Source: Pseudomonadota bacterium (GTDB lineage Bacteria > Pseudomonadota > Gammaproteobacteria > Steroidobacterales > Steroidobacteraceae). From it: DNA of 64,000 nucleotides. The position numbers and the translations under genes are program-made. Shown here piece by piece: positions 55,838 through 64,000 of this stretch. Every line of letters begins with the position of its first letter. The first letter of the stretch is position 1. Under the pieces are notes generated by a model. It did not search any database. It saw only the letters and a list, made by a program, of their open reading frames with translations, and was not told where the DNA came from. The stretch is taken from positions 18,087-82,086 of the forward strand of contig JAJZDW010000014.1 in assembly GCA_021851405.1 (NCBI GenBank), given 5' to 3'.

Positions 55838-56613
55838 GCGGTAGGCGTCGCTCCTGCGGGGTGAACTCCGGGAATTGTCGCCCAGCAAGAGCTTCTCTGT
55901 CGGCCGAGAGTCTGCGCCAACAAGACTGCTGCTCGCCAGAAGTCTGTGTTGTGGGATGGGGATCTGGTATGGCGATCGCCTGGCCGGGCCATGTTTGCAG
56001 CACCCGGCCGGATACGCAGGAGACGACCCATATCGCGAACACGCCGGTCCGCGGACATCGTGGCGTTCAAGCGCAGGTTGCCCAAGTCGTGCGCGAGGAG
56101 CAACTCATCGCACTGCCGCCCGTCTGTGTGCAACATGAAACGCCTCCGGGGGATCTGCAGAGATGTTCCTGCAACCCACCAAACCGTCAGGCGAAGCACG
56201 TGTTGGCCCAAAATAGCGGCCGGCCGGCACCACTCGCTACGCCGACGTCCATGGAAAACCCTCTAAGCTCGATGGGATCCTGAAGCAACGCCATCACGCC
56301 CCTACAGCCCAGGGCTGACACCTCGTGACGGCTCGCCCCGCGCAACAGACCGACTGTCCTGGACAGTTTGGGTGTGCCTCAAATCTCCGTCGAACCAAAT
56401 GCGTGGCGTCCGTGCAACAGTCGCCACTCTCATTTCGTTGAAGCAGGAGTTTTTCATAATAAACCAAGGACCTATGGTCGCCACGATAAGCACACCACGG
56501 ACGCCCTTGTGTATCTTTACAGATACATTTATATGTGATCTCTGTTAACACAACGGAAAAAAGGATGGGGGTCGCTGGCGCACACAAGTTAGGACAAGCG
56601 TCATCGCCCCAGA
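55838..56613. other. Gene-poor region left of IS21
   Basis: About 775 bp in which I see no gene with recognisable motifs, no clear hairpin terminator and no inverted-repeat pair. Short open frames on both strands have no ribosome sites or family features. Last bases CCCAGA are the left copy of the IS21 target duplication. Confidence 0.5.
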
Positions 56614-56777
56614 TGCGTATTCCACGCGATCGTGAACACGGTTTCCACGTGATGGTGAACAGCGATTCCACGGGAACGTGAACAGCGTTCCAGGCGATCG
56701 TGAACGTTTTCGTGCCCGGTGTGGCGCGGTGTTCACGATCGTGGAAAGGCGTTCACCATCGTGGCGAGGGGAGCCGG
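56614..56777. repeat. IS21 left-end multiple terminal repeats
   Basis: At least four direct copies of a box resembling GCGATCGTGAACA (with variants GTGATGGTGAACA and GGGAACGTGAACA) and two inverted copies (TTCACGATCGTGG, TTCACCATCGTGG) lie between 56614 and 56777, as expected for IstA binding sites. Confidence 0.8.
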
Positions 56778-56844
56778 CGGCTGGAGATTGATCGGAAGGC
56801 CGAGCGCGTAGCCTTGGGACTTTTTGTCCTGGGGAGCGGGGTCG

Positions 56845-58383
56845 ATGCCGAACGAGAGGATCTCCATGTCGAAGTTGAAGCAGCTGATCGCGCTGCAGAC
56901 GAGCAACCTGAGCGTACGGGCCATGGGGCGTGCGCTGGGGCTGTCGGTCGGGGCGGTCTCGAAGTATTTGCGGGCGGTGCGCGCGGCGGGGATCTCGCCT
57001 GAGGAGGCGGAGACGCTGCCCGAGACGGAGCTCGAGCGGCGGGTGTTCGGGCCGACGCCACCGGGCAAGCCGCCGCGGCGGGTCGCGCCCGACTGCGCGT
57101 GGATCCACACCGAGCTCAAGCGCCACCGGCATGTGACGCTGCAGCTGCTGTGGGAGGAGTATGCCGAGCGCCATGGCGCGGCGGCCTACCGGCGCAGTGC
57201 GTTCTGCGAGCATTACCGGCGCTGGGAACGGCGGCTGAAGCGCTCGATGCGCCAGCGGCACTTTGCCGGCGAGAAGCTCTTCGTCGATTACGCCGGTCGC
57301 ACGGTGCCGATCTACGGAGTGCACGGTGAGGAGTCCTTCCGGGCGCAGCTGTTCGTCAGCGCCCTCGGGGCGAGCGGCTATGCGTATGCGGAAGCGACCC
57401 GCACGCAGGCGCTTCCGGACTGGCTGGCGAGCCACGTGCGGGCGCTCGAGTTCTACGGGGCCGCGCCCACGATCCTGGTGCCGGACAACCCCAAGGTCGG
57501 TGTCACCCGCGCCGATCGGTACGAGCCCGATCTGCAGCGCTCCTACGAGGAACTCGCCGCCCATTACGGGACGGTGATCATCCCGGCGAGGCCCTATCGG
57601 CCCAAGGATAAAAGCCGAGTGGAGCTGTCGGTGTTGCTGGTGTGCCGGTGGATCCTGGCGCGGTTGCGTCACCAGCGCTTCTTCAGCCTCGATGAGCTCA
57701 ACGGGGCGATCCGCCCGTTGCTGACCGAGATGAACGATCGGCCCTACCAGCGCCTGCCGGGCAGTCGGCGCAGTGTGTTCGAGGCGCTCGACCGCCCGGC
57801 GATGCGAGCACTCCCCGAGGCGCCGTACACCTTCGCCGAGTGGCGCGAGCGCACCGTGGCGTTCGACTACCATGTCGAGGTTGACCGGCACTATTACAGC
57901 GTCCCGCACGCGCTCGTCGGGCACTCGGTGTGGGCGCGCTTCTCGGCCGCCACGGTTGAGATCTTCTTCCGCAGCCAGCGCGTCGCCGCACATGTGCGCT
58001 CCTACCAGCGCGGCGCGCACACGACGCTGCCCGAGCACATGCCCAAGGCCCATCGGGCGCACGCCGAGTGGTCGCCCAGGCGGCTGATCCAGTGGGGCGA
58101 GTCGATCGGCGCGCACGCCGGCAGCGTCGTGGCGCACCTGCTGCACGCCAAGCCGCACCCCGAGCAAGGCTACCGGGCGTGCCTGGGGTTACTGGCGCTG
58201 GTGCGCCAGTACGGCGAGGAGCGCTTCGAGATCGCCTGCCGGCTCGCCGTGCACCTCGGCAGCCCGACCCGCAAGAGCGTCAAGTCCATCCTCGAGAGCG
58301 GGCGCGATCTGCGCCCGCAGGAGAGCGCCGAGCTCGCACTGCCCACGCACGGTAACGTGCGCGGGCCTGGCTATTACCACTGA
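56845..58383 (+). CDS. istA: IS21-family transposase IstA
   Basis: 512-aa DDE transposase. The N-terminal helix-turn-helix reads SVRAMGRALGLSVGAVSKYL. The catalytic core has LFVDYAGRTVPIY (first Asp), TILVPDNPKVGVT (second Asp) and RPKDKSRVELSV (Glu), followed by a beta domain with VDRHYYSVPHALVG. Start chosen at ATG 56845 (MPNERISMSKLK); upstream in-frame codons exist. It cuts and joins IS21 ends with the helper IstB encoded 19 bp downstream. All key residues are present. Confidence 0.95.
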   Translation: MPNERISMSKLKQLIALQTSNLSVRAMGRALGLSVGAVSKYLRAVRAAGISPEEAETLPETELERRVFGPTPPGKPPRRVAPDCAWIHTELKRHRHVTLQLLWEEYAERHGAAAYRRSAFCEHYRRWERRLKRSMRQRHFAGEKLFVDYAGRTVPIYGVHGEESFRAQLFVSALGASGYAYAEATRTQALPDWLASHVRALEFYGAAPTILVPDNPKVGVTRADRYEPDLQRSYEELAAHYGTVIIPARPYRPKDKSRVELSVLLVCRWILARLRHQRFFSLDELNGAIRPLLTEMNDRPYQRLPGSRRSVFEALDRPAMRALPEAPYTFAEWRERTVAFDYHVEVDRHYYSVPHALVGHSVWARFSAATVEIFFRSQRVAAHVRSYQRGAHTTLPEHMPKAHRAHAEWSPRRLIQWGESIGAHAGSVVAHLLHAKPHPEQGYRACLGLLALVRQYGEERFEIACRLAVHLGSPTRKSVKSILESGRDLRPQESAELALPTHGNVRGPGYYH

Positions 58384-58402
58384 AGCACAGGAGACGATAC
58401 AC

Positions 58403-59179
58403 ATGTTGACGAACCCGACCATCGAGACCCTCAAGGCGCTCAAACTCTATGGCCTGCTCGAAGCGCTCGAAGAACAACAGTGCACCCCGAGCACCCAGAG
58501 CCTCTCGTTCGAGGAGCGCATCGGGCTGCTGATCGATCGCGAGCGGCTCTACCGCGACAACCAGCGCCGCACGCGGCTGCTGCGCGGGGCGCGACTGAAG
58601 TTCCCGCAGGCGAGCCTGGAGGACGTCAACTACAAGGCCGCCCGCGGGCTCGAGAAGCGCCAGATCGCCCAGCTCGCCACCGGGGAGTGGATCCACCGCG
58701 CCCAGAACCTGCTGATCACCGGAGCGACCGGCTCAGGCAAGACCTGGCTCGCCTGTGCACTCGCGCAGCAGAGCTGCCGCCAAGGACACTCGGTGCTCTA
58801 CTGGCGGATGCCGCGCCTGATCGAGCAACTGCGCATCGCGCACGGCGATGGCAGCTACATCAAGTTCCTGAAAATGCTCTCGAAGGCCGAGCTCATCGTG
58901 CTCGATGACTGGGGACTGACCGCGCTCTCGGGCCAGGACCGCGCCGATCTGCTTGAGATCCTCGACGATCGTGTCGAGAGCGGCTCGACGCTCATCGCCA
59001 GCCAGCTGCCCGTTGACACCTGGCACACCTACCTCGGCGAACCGACGCTCGCCGATGCCATCCTCGATCGGCTCGTGCACCACAGCCACCGCATCGAACT
59101 GAAGGTGCCGGGCGAGTCGATGCGCAAGCTCCAGCCCTCAGCACAGGCGGGCGCTTCTCCCCGGCCAGAAGGCCGGTGA
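58403..59179 (+). CDS. istB: IS21 helper ATPase IstB
   Basis: 258-aa AAA+ ATPase that chooses targets and stimulates IstA. Walker A GATGSGKTWLACALAQ and Walker B LIVLDDWGL are clear; the N-terminal helical domain (ETLKALKLYGLLEALEEQ) is typical, as is the C-terminal DAILDRLVHHSHRIEL. ATG 58403 follows AGGAGA at normal spacing. Intact. Confidence 0.95.
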   Translation: MLTNPTIETLKALKLYGLLEALEEQQCTPSTQSLSFEERIGLLIDRERLYRDNQRRTRLLRGARLKFPQASLEDVNYKAARGLEKRQIAQLATGEWIHRAQNLLITGATGSGKTWLACALAQQSCRQGHSVLYWRMPRLIEQLRIAHGDGSYIKFLKMLSKAELIVLDDWGLTALSGQDRADLLEILDDRVESGSTLIASQLPVDTWHTYLGEPTLADAILDRLVHHSHRIELKVPGESMRKLQPSAQAGASPRPEGR

Positions 59180-59262
59180 GACCGCGCTGCGGTCTTCACC
59201 GATGAACGAAGAGCAAAAGCCAAGAACCCCGTCAGCAACGCCGAAAAACGGCCTCAGCTTGA

Positions 59263-59364
59263 CGGATCGTGAACACCTGACGTAGAAACACGTCCTCCAG
59301 TTGCCGGCTCCACGCACTGTTCACCATCGCGTGGATTTACTGTTCACGATCGCCGGAATACGCA
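59263..59364. repeat. IS21 right-end terminal repeats
   Basis: Boxes GATCGTGAACA, TGTTCACCATCGCG and TGTTCACGATCGCC precede the terminal GGAATACGCA; they mirror the left-end boxes. Confidence 0.75.
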
Positions 59365-59370
59365 CCCAGA

Positions 59371-59463
59371 AAAATAGAAACCGAATGGGGAAGCTATGAC
59401 GAACCTTCAGTCAGATTTGTCCCGAACTGGAAATGAAATTGCGATCGCCGTAGCGGCGATTCT
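59371..59463. other. Short host segment between IS21 and ISL3 copy 2
   Basis: 93 bp. ATG 59396, after GGGGAAG, opens a frame (MTNLQSDLSRTGNEIAIAVA) that runs into the ISL3 left end, so it may be the 5' end of a gene cut by the insertion. Too short to identify; it does not look like the GMC oxidoreductase N-terminus. Confidence 0.35.
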
Positions 59464-59498
59464 GCCTCTATTGAATTTCGAGTGGACGATGCGGCCTG

Positions 59499-59635
59499 AG
59501 GTGGCACGGTTTCCCCGGTAGTCCACGGGCCGCAGCCGACCGACGGCCCGGCGCCTGCCAGCAGCCGGGCCAGGCGGTCGGGCGAGCGCAGCGAGCGCCG
59601 GTGGACCCACCGGGGAAACCTTCTCCAGGTGGCAC
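59499..59635. repeat. 119-bp MITE-like palindromic insertion with 9-bp direct repeats
   Basis: AGGTGGCAC occurs at 59499-59507 and again at 59627-59635. Between them (59508-59626) the DNA begins GGTTTCCCCGGT and near its end has ACCGGGGAAACC, so outer arms of about 19-20 bp pair almost completely, and inner arms (CCGACCG/CGGTCGG, GCCCGGC/GCCGGGC) pair as well. This is the layout of a small non-autonomous transposable element with target duplication. Confidence 0.7.
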
Positions 59636-59689
59636 TGAGCGCGCTTTGCTGCGGTACGATGTCGCCTCACAGTAGACGGTCTGGTTGCA

Positions 59690-60935
59690 ATGGTCACAGA
59701 GAAGATCTTCGAGACGGCTTTGGGCATCAGCAGTCCCTGGTTCATCGCAGGGATGAACTTCGATCAGAGCCAGAGAAAGCTCAATATCCGCGTCGACTTC
59801 GAGGTCGGCAGCCGCTTCGCCGTGCCGGGGCAGGCCGGTGAGCACCCGGTGCATGACACGGTAACCAAGACCTACCGGCACCTGAACTTCTTCCAGTACG
59901 AGTGCGTGCTCGAGGTGCGCATCCCGCGGGTGAAGCTCCCGGACGGCTCGGTGCGCCAGGTCAGCCCGGAGTGGGCCGGCAAGCTCTCTGGGTTCACCCC
60001 TGCTGTTCGAGGCTTTCGTGCTGCTGCTGGCCCGAGAGACGACCTTCACTGGAGCGGCGCGCATCAGCGGGCTGTCGGTCCACCGAGTGATGAGTCTGTG
60101 CGAGCGCTACGTGGACGAGGCGGTCAGCACTGCGGACTTCAGCGAAGTGCGTCGGCTGGCGATCGATGAGACCTCCCGTGCCAAGGGCCACGATTACGTC
60201 AGTCTCTTTGCCGATGCCGACCCCGATCCCGAGCGCCGTCGAGTGCTGTTCGTCGCCGAGGGCCGAGAGGCCGATACGGTGGGCGCCTTTGCCGCCAACC
60301 TGCGCGCCCATGGCGGCAAGCCCACCGAGATCGCCTCGATCAGCATCGACATGTCCCCGGCGTTCATCAAGGGGGTCCAGGAACACTTTCCCAAGGCGCA
60401 GATCACCTTCGACAAGTTTCACGTGATCGCCCATGCCTCTGAGGCGATCGCCGCGATGCGCCGTGAGGAGCAGCAGCGCGATCCGAGCCTCAAGGGGCTG
60501 CGCTGGGTGCTGTTGAAAGACCGCAGCAAGCTCACCCACGCCCAGCGCGCCGAACTCGACGGCTTGCTCTCGCGCATGACCACCACCCGCACCGCTCGTG
60601 CCTGGCACTATCGTGAACAGCTGCGCGACATCCTCTCCCGCAAGCAGCCCACCGTCGTCGCCCGGCTCCTGAACGCCTGGTGCACCAACGTGCTGCGCTC
60701 CAAAGTCGAGCCGATGAAGAAGGTGGCCGAGATGATCCGCAGTCATTTCGACGGCATCCTCGCCTGGGTGCATTCTCGCCAGACCAACGGCTTCCTGGAA
60801 GCCATCAACGGGTTGTTCCAGGCTGCCAAGCGCAAGGCACGCGGATATGTCCGTTTCAAAACAATCCGCACCGTCATCTTCATGATCGCAGGCAAGCTCG
60901 ACTTCTCCAGAATCAACCCCTACGTCGCGGCGTAG
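59690..60935 (+). pseudogene. ISL3-family transposase, frameshifted by an extra C
   Basis: ATG 59690 gives MVTEKIFETALGISSPWFIA to EWAGKLSGFT, the ISL3 N-terminus. At 59997-60000 a run of four C shifts the frame; with three C the protein would continue LLFEAFVLLLARETTFTGAA, and the rest is intact in the next frame to 60935: VRRLAIDETSRAKGHDYVSL with the first Asp, ISIDMSPAFIKGV, ITFDKFHVI and NGFLEAINGLFQAAKR with the Glu. The usual zinc-finger pattern CPGC reads AVPGQ here, so two cysteines are also lost. This copy is dead and differs from copy 1. Confidence 0.85.
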
Positions 60936-60960
60936 CCCACTCAAAATTCAACAGAGCCAG

Positions 60961-61236
60961 ATATTTCCAGGGCCATCAATTCAATCGGACGAGGAATGGA
61001 CGGCGGTTCTTCGTGAGCATGTCGGGCCTGTCTACCACATTGCCGGAACCTGCAGGATGGGTACAGACCGCACGGCAGTCGTCAATCCTCGACTCAGGGT
61101 CAATGGTGTGCAGTCCCTCAGGGTCATAGACGCGTCAATCATGCCCTCCATCACCAGCGGCAATACGCATGCGCCGACACTCATGATCGCGGCGAAGGGA
61201 GCCGATATGGTCTTGGCCGATTCCGCTAATGCGTGA
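60961..61236 (+). pseudogene. 3' fragment of a GMC-family oxidoreductase
   Basis: 91 codons plus stop that begin at the ISL3 right end: IFPGPSIQSDEEWTAVLREH then VGPVYHIAGTCRMGTDRTAV, VNPRLRVNGVQSLRVIDASI and MPSITSGNTHAPTLMIAAKG. These are the C-terminal hallmarks of choline-dehydrogenase-type FAD enzymes, including the catalytic His/Asn region (YHIAGTCRMG, SGNTHAPT). About 450 N-terminal residues are missing and not found elsewhere in the window, so the gene was cut by the ISL3/IS21 events. Confidence 0.88.
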
Positions 61237-61309
61237 TGACGTCATCCCCGGGCCTTTCGCCACGAGTGGCATGAATTAGGAAATGGGTCGCGGCGTTGAA
61301 TGCGCTCGC

Positions 61310-62101
61310 TCATCGTTCCGTGCGCAGCTTCCGCCGCCGCATAACGAACCCCAGACCCAGCAGACCAGCCGCGAGGAGGGCCAGGGAGCCGGGCTCGGGC
61401 ACTGTGGGCGCCTGGACGTTCGTCGATATGCTCGGGTCCGTTACTGTTCCCCACGACCAGGTGTAGGTACCGGGCGCCAGGCCCAGACTCGCGATCGTGG
61501 CGTTATCCCAGGTTGAGGTGCCCGACAGAGGGTCGCCGGAAACATAGCCAGCTGGCACAAAGAGGGTGCTTTCGAGGTTGGCGCAAGAGTTAGAAGGGGA
61601 AGGGACACAGAAGCTGTTGTAGGCGAAGTCGAAAACGTCGCCGCTAGAGCTGCTGGAGTTAACAGTGCCGAAAACGCCGACGATAGAGCTGCTGAGGGTA
61701 ACACTGTCAGGTCCAGGTCCTAAAGTCGCTGGCCCGCTGATGTTTCCGATGTAGGTGTCTGCAGGCGTCCAGTTATCGCAATAGGCGTATGGGGCGGTAC
61801 CCGATAATGTCTCACCTGACGGGCATACGTCTCCGGGTCCGGGCGTGGTCGTATTGCAAGGGCCGTTTCCTCCGACGCCGAATTCCCCAGTTGACGGGGT
61901 TACATCTGCGCATGCGCCTCCGCCAGCGGCCGCCGCCTGGATAAGCGACAATCCGGTTAAGTCGATGGACCCAGTTGCGGTGGCGACCACATTGCTGCCC
62001 ACCTGCGTGAACGTCACGGTGAAGGCGCCTGCATGAGCCTGCGGGCCGAACACCCCGGCAAGCGTCAGAGCCATTACGCCGCTTAAGATAATGTTCTTCA
62101 T
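61310..62101 (-). CDS. PEP-CTERM sorting-domain protein, exported
   Basis: 263-aa secreted protein. The signal peptide is MKNIILSGVMALTLAGVFGP followed by QAHAG. The middle is Ser/Thr/Gly-rich, beta-type, with several cysteines and no recognised domain. The C-terminus is VPEPGSLALLAAGLLGLGF followed by VMRRRKLRTER: the VPEP motif, one helix and basic tail recognised by exosortase. Such proteins are linked to exopolysaccharide or floc formation. GGGGAG precedes the ATG. A sigma-54-type promoter lies 150 bp upstream. Exosortase and PrsK/PrsR genes are not in the window. Confidence 0.92.
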   Translation of the reverse strand: MKNIILSGVMALTLAGVFGPQAHAGAFTVTFTQVGSNVVATATGSIDLTGLSLIQAAAAGGGACADVTPSTGEFGVGGNGPCNTTTPGPGDVCPSGETLSGTAPYAYCDNWTPADTYIGNISGPATLGPGPDSVTLSSSIVGVFGTVNSSSSSGDVFDFAYNSFCVPSPSNSCANLESTLFVPAGYVSGDPLSGTSTWDNATIASLGLAPGTYTWSWGTVTDPSISTNVQAPTVPEPGSLALLAAGLLGLGFVMRRRKLRTER

Positions 62102-62256
62102 AGCCTCTCCCCTTAGAATTATTTATCCGCCTTCGCTCCACTCCGGATGGTCGGAACTCGCGGGATCGGTGCCCATAGAGCACATCTTGAACACAGCTCC
62201 GTGTTCACTGGTGTCACGCCCGCTATTCCGCCGGCTCACGGCGCCAACTGTTGTTT

Positions 62257-62272
62257 AGCATATTTTATGCCA
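62257..62272 (-). promoter_or_regulatory. Sigma-54-type promoter for the PEP-CTERM gene
   Basis: On the minus strand the sequence reads TGGCATAAAATATGCT. The GG and GC are 10 bases apart, and TGGCA...TGCT fits the -24/-12 consensus (TGGCAC-N5-TTGCW) apart from three positions. Transcription would begin near 62246, giving a leader of about 145 nt. PEP-CTERM genes in related bacteria are known to use sigma-54 with PrsK/PrsR. Confidence 0.55.
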
Positions 62273-62508
62273 GGTAACAAAATCAACATGTTGTACGGAT
62301 AGTCACCTGAATATGTAAAGTTTTTCGACACGTAATCTGTCTCGAAGCATCGGCAAACTGGCTACTTGGATTACGCTTACGGTTATGAGCCCAGCGTCGG
62401 CTGTAAGCGCGTCGCGCGTGTTTTTCTCGCAGTTGTCGTACCCCTGTGATTTGTTGGATGGTCGTCCTCCGGTAAATACAACTGTTCATTTTTCAACGGG
62501 AGGCAAAC
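62273..62508. other. Intergenic region before the second TonB receptor
   Basis: About 235 AT-rich bases without a recognisable gene; should hold the receptor promoter. ACGGGAGG at 62499-62506 is a good ribosome site for ATG 62509. Confidence 0.4.
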
Positions 62509-64000
62509 ATGAACTTCAAATCACTGGCCATTACGGCAATTCTACTTTTCTCACCGCTTGCGTTTGCAGGCACAAAGGTTTCTACACTAAAGCTCGTCAA
62601 CACTGCGACGCTCACATTCCTCAATAATCCTGTTCTGGATGATTACGGTGCACAAGCGATTCTTCTGTGTGCGACAGTGGGTGCCGGTGAGGCACATGCC
62701 GCCGTGGTCAAGCCCATGCGGCCACAATCAACGCAGACACCGACACAGTCGACCGCGAAGCGCAAGAAAGCCAGTAAATCCTCAGCACGGGGCCTGCTGC
62801 TCCGCAGACCCAGGCTCCTCCTACGCAATTGAGCGAGGTAGTAGTCACTGGTTCGCGCATCGAGACTGAACATGCTCATTTAACGGCTTTTCCCGTCGAT
62901 ACCGTCGTCAACTCAGCCTACATGAGTGACCACGGGTACACGAATGTCGCCAACGCACTGAATTCGCTGCCGGATATGCAAGGTAGCATTACCCCGGCGG
63001 GCGCACAGAACAGCTTTGGCGTCGGCGTCAACTATGCAAACCTTTACGGCCTTGGCAGCAACCGCACGCTGGGTCTGGTCAACGGATTGCGATACGTCTC
63101 GGACAATCCGGCCAACATCTTTGCCAATAACGGCGGCACGCAGGTTGACTTGAACAACTTCCCGTCGTTCTTCCTGAAGCGCGTACAGATCGTCCCGGCG
63201 AGCGGCGCGGCGGTCTACGGTGCCGATGCCGTCGCGGGTGTCGTCAACATCGAGATGCTCCAGCACTACGTTGGCGAAGAATTCCAGGCAAGTGTCACCA
63301 ATTCCGCGAAGTGGGATGCCGGTGAATATGATGCGGAAGTCGCACTCGGAAGGGATTTTTTCAATCACCAACTCAATCTTGCATTTGACGCACAGTATGA
63401 CCAAACCACTCCGGTCAGTTACGCGCAGCGGCCATGGGGTGCGATCCAACAGCAGTTTGTGCCAAATCCAGCCTCTAGCGGTCCGGCGCAAATCGTTGCC
63501 AACAATGCGCGATTCTACGGCGTAACTAACGGTGGGTTGCCTATTGATCCGAACACCTTTGGATTGATTTATTTGCCGGGCACCAATACTCCGGCAATGT
63601 TCGCCAACAACGGCAACCTAGTTGCGTTCAATCCTGGCACCGTCTACGGTCCATCTGCCTACAATGGCCTAAACGGCGATCCGTTATATGATTCGCAGTC
63701 GAGTGATGGCGATTCACTCAATCTGGCGCCGCTCTCATCGCTTCAGGCACCTTTGAAACGGGCATTGTTCTACGGAATTGCAAGCTATGACTTCAGTCGC
63801 AATCTGCACTTTAGAACATCCGTATCTCTGAACTACGTCGGTGCGCGGCAGGCGTATAACCAGCCGAACTATTCGTATACTGGGTTCGGGACGTCGAACG
63901 CTGTTGATCAGCCCGGGCCGGGCACGGCTTGGCTGATCAATGCGACCAATCCGTTCCTGAACAGCTAGGCCCAATCGGTGCTTGCAGCCGATGGTATTAC
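62509..64000 (+). pseudogene. TonB-dependent receptor, frameshifted and with a nonsense codon; runs off window
   Basis: ATG 62509 gives a signal peptide (MNFKSLAITAILLFSPLAFA) and a basic linker to about residue 90, where the frame is lost; the next frame continues the receptor from STGPAAPQTQAPPTQLSEVV (about 62790) through VVTGSRIETEHAHLTAFPVD, SFFLKRVQIVPASGAAVYGA and DAVAGVVNIEMLQHYVG into the barrel. At 63966-63968 a TAG interrupts NATNPFLNS, after which the same frame reads on as AQSVLAADGI to the window end. Two independent lesions (frame change near 62780, stop at 63966) mean the gene is broken. It resembles the intact receptor at 50.5 kb in type, though many residues differ. Confidence 0.85.

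Larger units (their letters stand above)
56614..59364 (+). mobile_element. Complete IS21-family insertion sequence with 6-bp target duplication
   Basis: 2751-bp element carrying istA and istB. Ends read TGCGTATTCC at 56614 and its mirror GGAATACGCA ending at 59364, followed on each side by repeated GATCGTGAACA-type boxes. The sequence CCCAGA occurs directly outside both ends (56608-56613 and 59365-59370), a clear target duplication, so insertion is recent and the element looks intact and possibly active. Confidence 0.93.
59464..60958 (+). mobile_element. ISL3-family insertion sequence (copy 2), decayed
   Basis: Left end GCCTCTATTGAATTTCGAG (from 59464) and mirrored right end (GGCTCTGTTGAATTTTGAG reading inward from 60958) form clear inverted repeats, about 22 of 26 bases identical when flanking bases are counted. 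It carries a frameshifted transposase gene and a small palindromic insertion. No 8-bp target duplication is visible, so flanking DNA has been rearranged. It truncates the GMC gene on its right. Confidence 0.85.

Noticed and set aside
55834..56211. 125-codon minus-strand frame and overlapping plus-strand frames at 55678-56283
   Set aside because: No ribosome site, no family resemblance; probably chance frames in gene-poor DNA.
59990..60020. Programmed frameshift in ISL3 copy 2
   Set aside because: The four-C run is not a known slippery site for this family, and the copy has other lesions, so simple mutation is more likely.
1..64000. CRISPR array, tRNA or rRNA genes
   Set aside because: No regularly spaced direct repeats, cloverleaf with CCA-type end, or conserved rRNA stretch was noticed on either strand; a covariance-model search was not possible.

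Overview
The window is a high-GC bacterial chromosome segment, most consistent with a gammaproteobacterium of the Steroidobacterales/Nevskiales/Xanthomonadales type. This is inferred from gene content: TonB-dependent receptors carrying the EVVVTG motif, a PEP-CTERM protein with a sigma-54-like promoter, the PrkA-YeaH-SpoVR trio, HemN, a full kdp operon and a LacI/GH3 sugar locus. No rRNA, tRNA or CRISPR array was seen, so the taxonomy remains tentative.

Layout. 1-4 kb: 5' three-quarters or more of gltB (minus strand, running off the left edge). 4.4-9.8 kb: MscS channel, MarR regulator with a palindrome upstream of a SAM methyltransferase, an orphan ParB-domain protein and a MATE exporter. 9.9-15 kb: a sugar-use island with a GH3 glucosidase, an AGE-type epimerase and a LacI regulator. 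The same LacI-type half-site lies over the -35 of both the GH3 gene and lacI, and the lacI transcript looks leaderless. 15-21 kb: hemN, rhomboid protease, a Phd-type antitoxin followed by a PIN toxin broken by an in-frame TGA, a lipoprotein, KDPG aldolase and LD-carboxypeptidase. 21.1-29.1 kb: a compact kdp operon (an extra 31-aa membrane ORF, then kdpF, A, B, C, D, E). 29.1-34.2 kb (minus strand): an operon joining a TonB-type energy transducer with tandem-repeat helices, a CheA-like histidine kinase without a CheW domain, a CheY-like receiver and a CheX-like phosphatase. 34.7-41.4 kb: PrkA kinase, YeaH, SpoVR and an EF-G-like GTPase. 41.4-48.9 kb (minus strand): glgP, glgC, a GH57 enzyme, an LEA-2 lipoprotein and glutamate decarboxylase, a glycogen/stress block. 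49.1 kb: a DUF192 protein.

From 49.6 kb to the right edge the character changes. Base composition is visibly lower in GC in several genes, and mobile elements and broken genes accumulate: an IS200-like remnant, a complete TonB-dependent receptor, an ISL3 element inserted exactly after the T-run of that receptor's terminator, an aspartyl protease gene that has lost its first active-site region, an intact IS21 element with a 6-bp target duplication, a second, frameshifted ISL3 element carrying a 119-bp MITE-like insertion, the 3' end of a GMC oxidoreductase gene, a PEP-CTERM protein and a second TonB receptor that carries both a frameshift and a nonsense codon.

Best candidates for something not well described: the TonB/CheA-like/CheY/CheX operon at 29.1-34.2 kb, the paired LacI operators with leaderless lacI, the 31-aa ORF in front of kdpF, the small palindromic insertion inside ISL3, and the sigma-54-like promoter of the PEP-CTERM gene. 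All protein identifications come from reading translated sequence and remembered family motifs; no database search was run.
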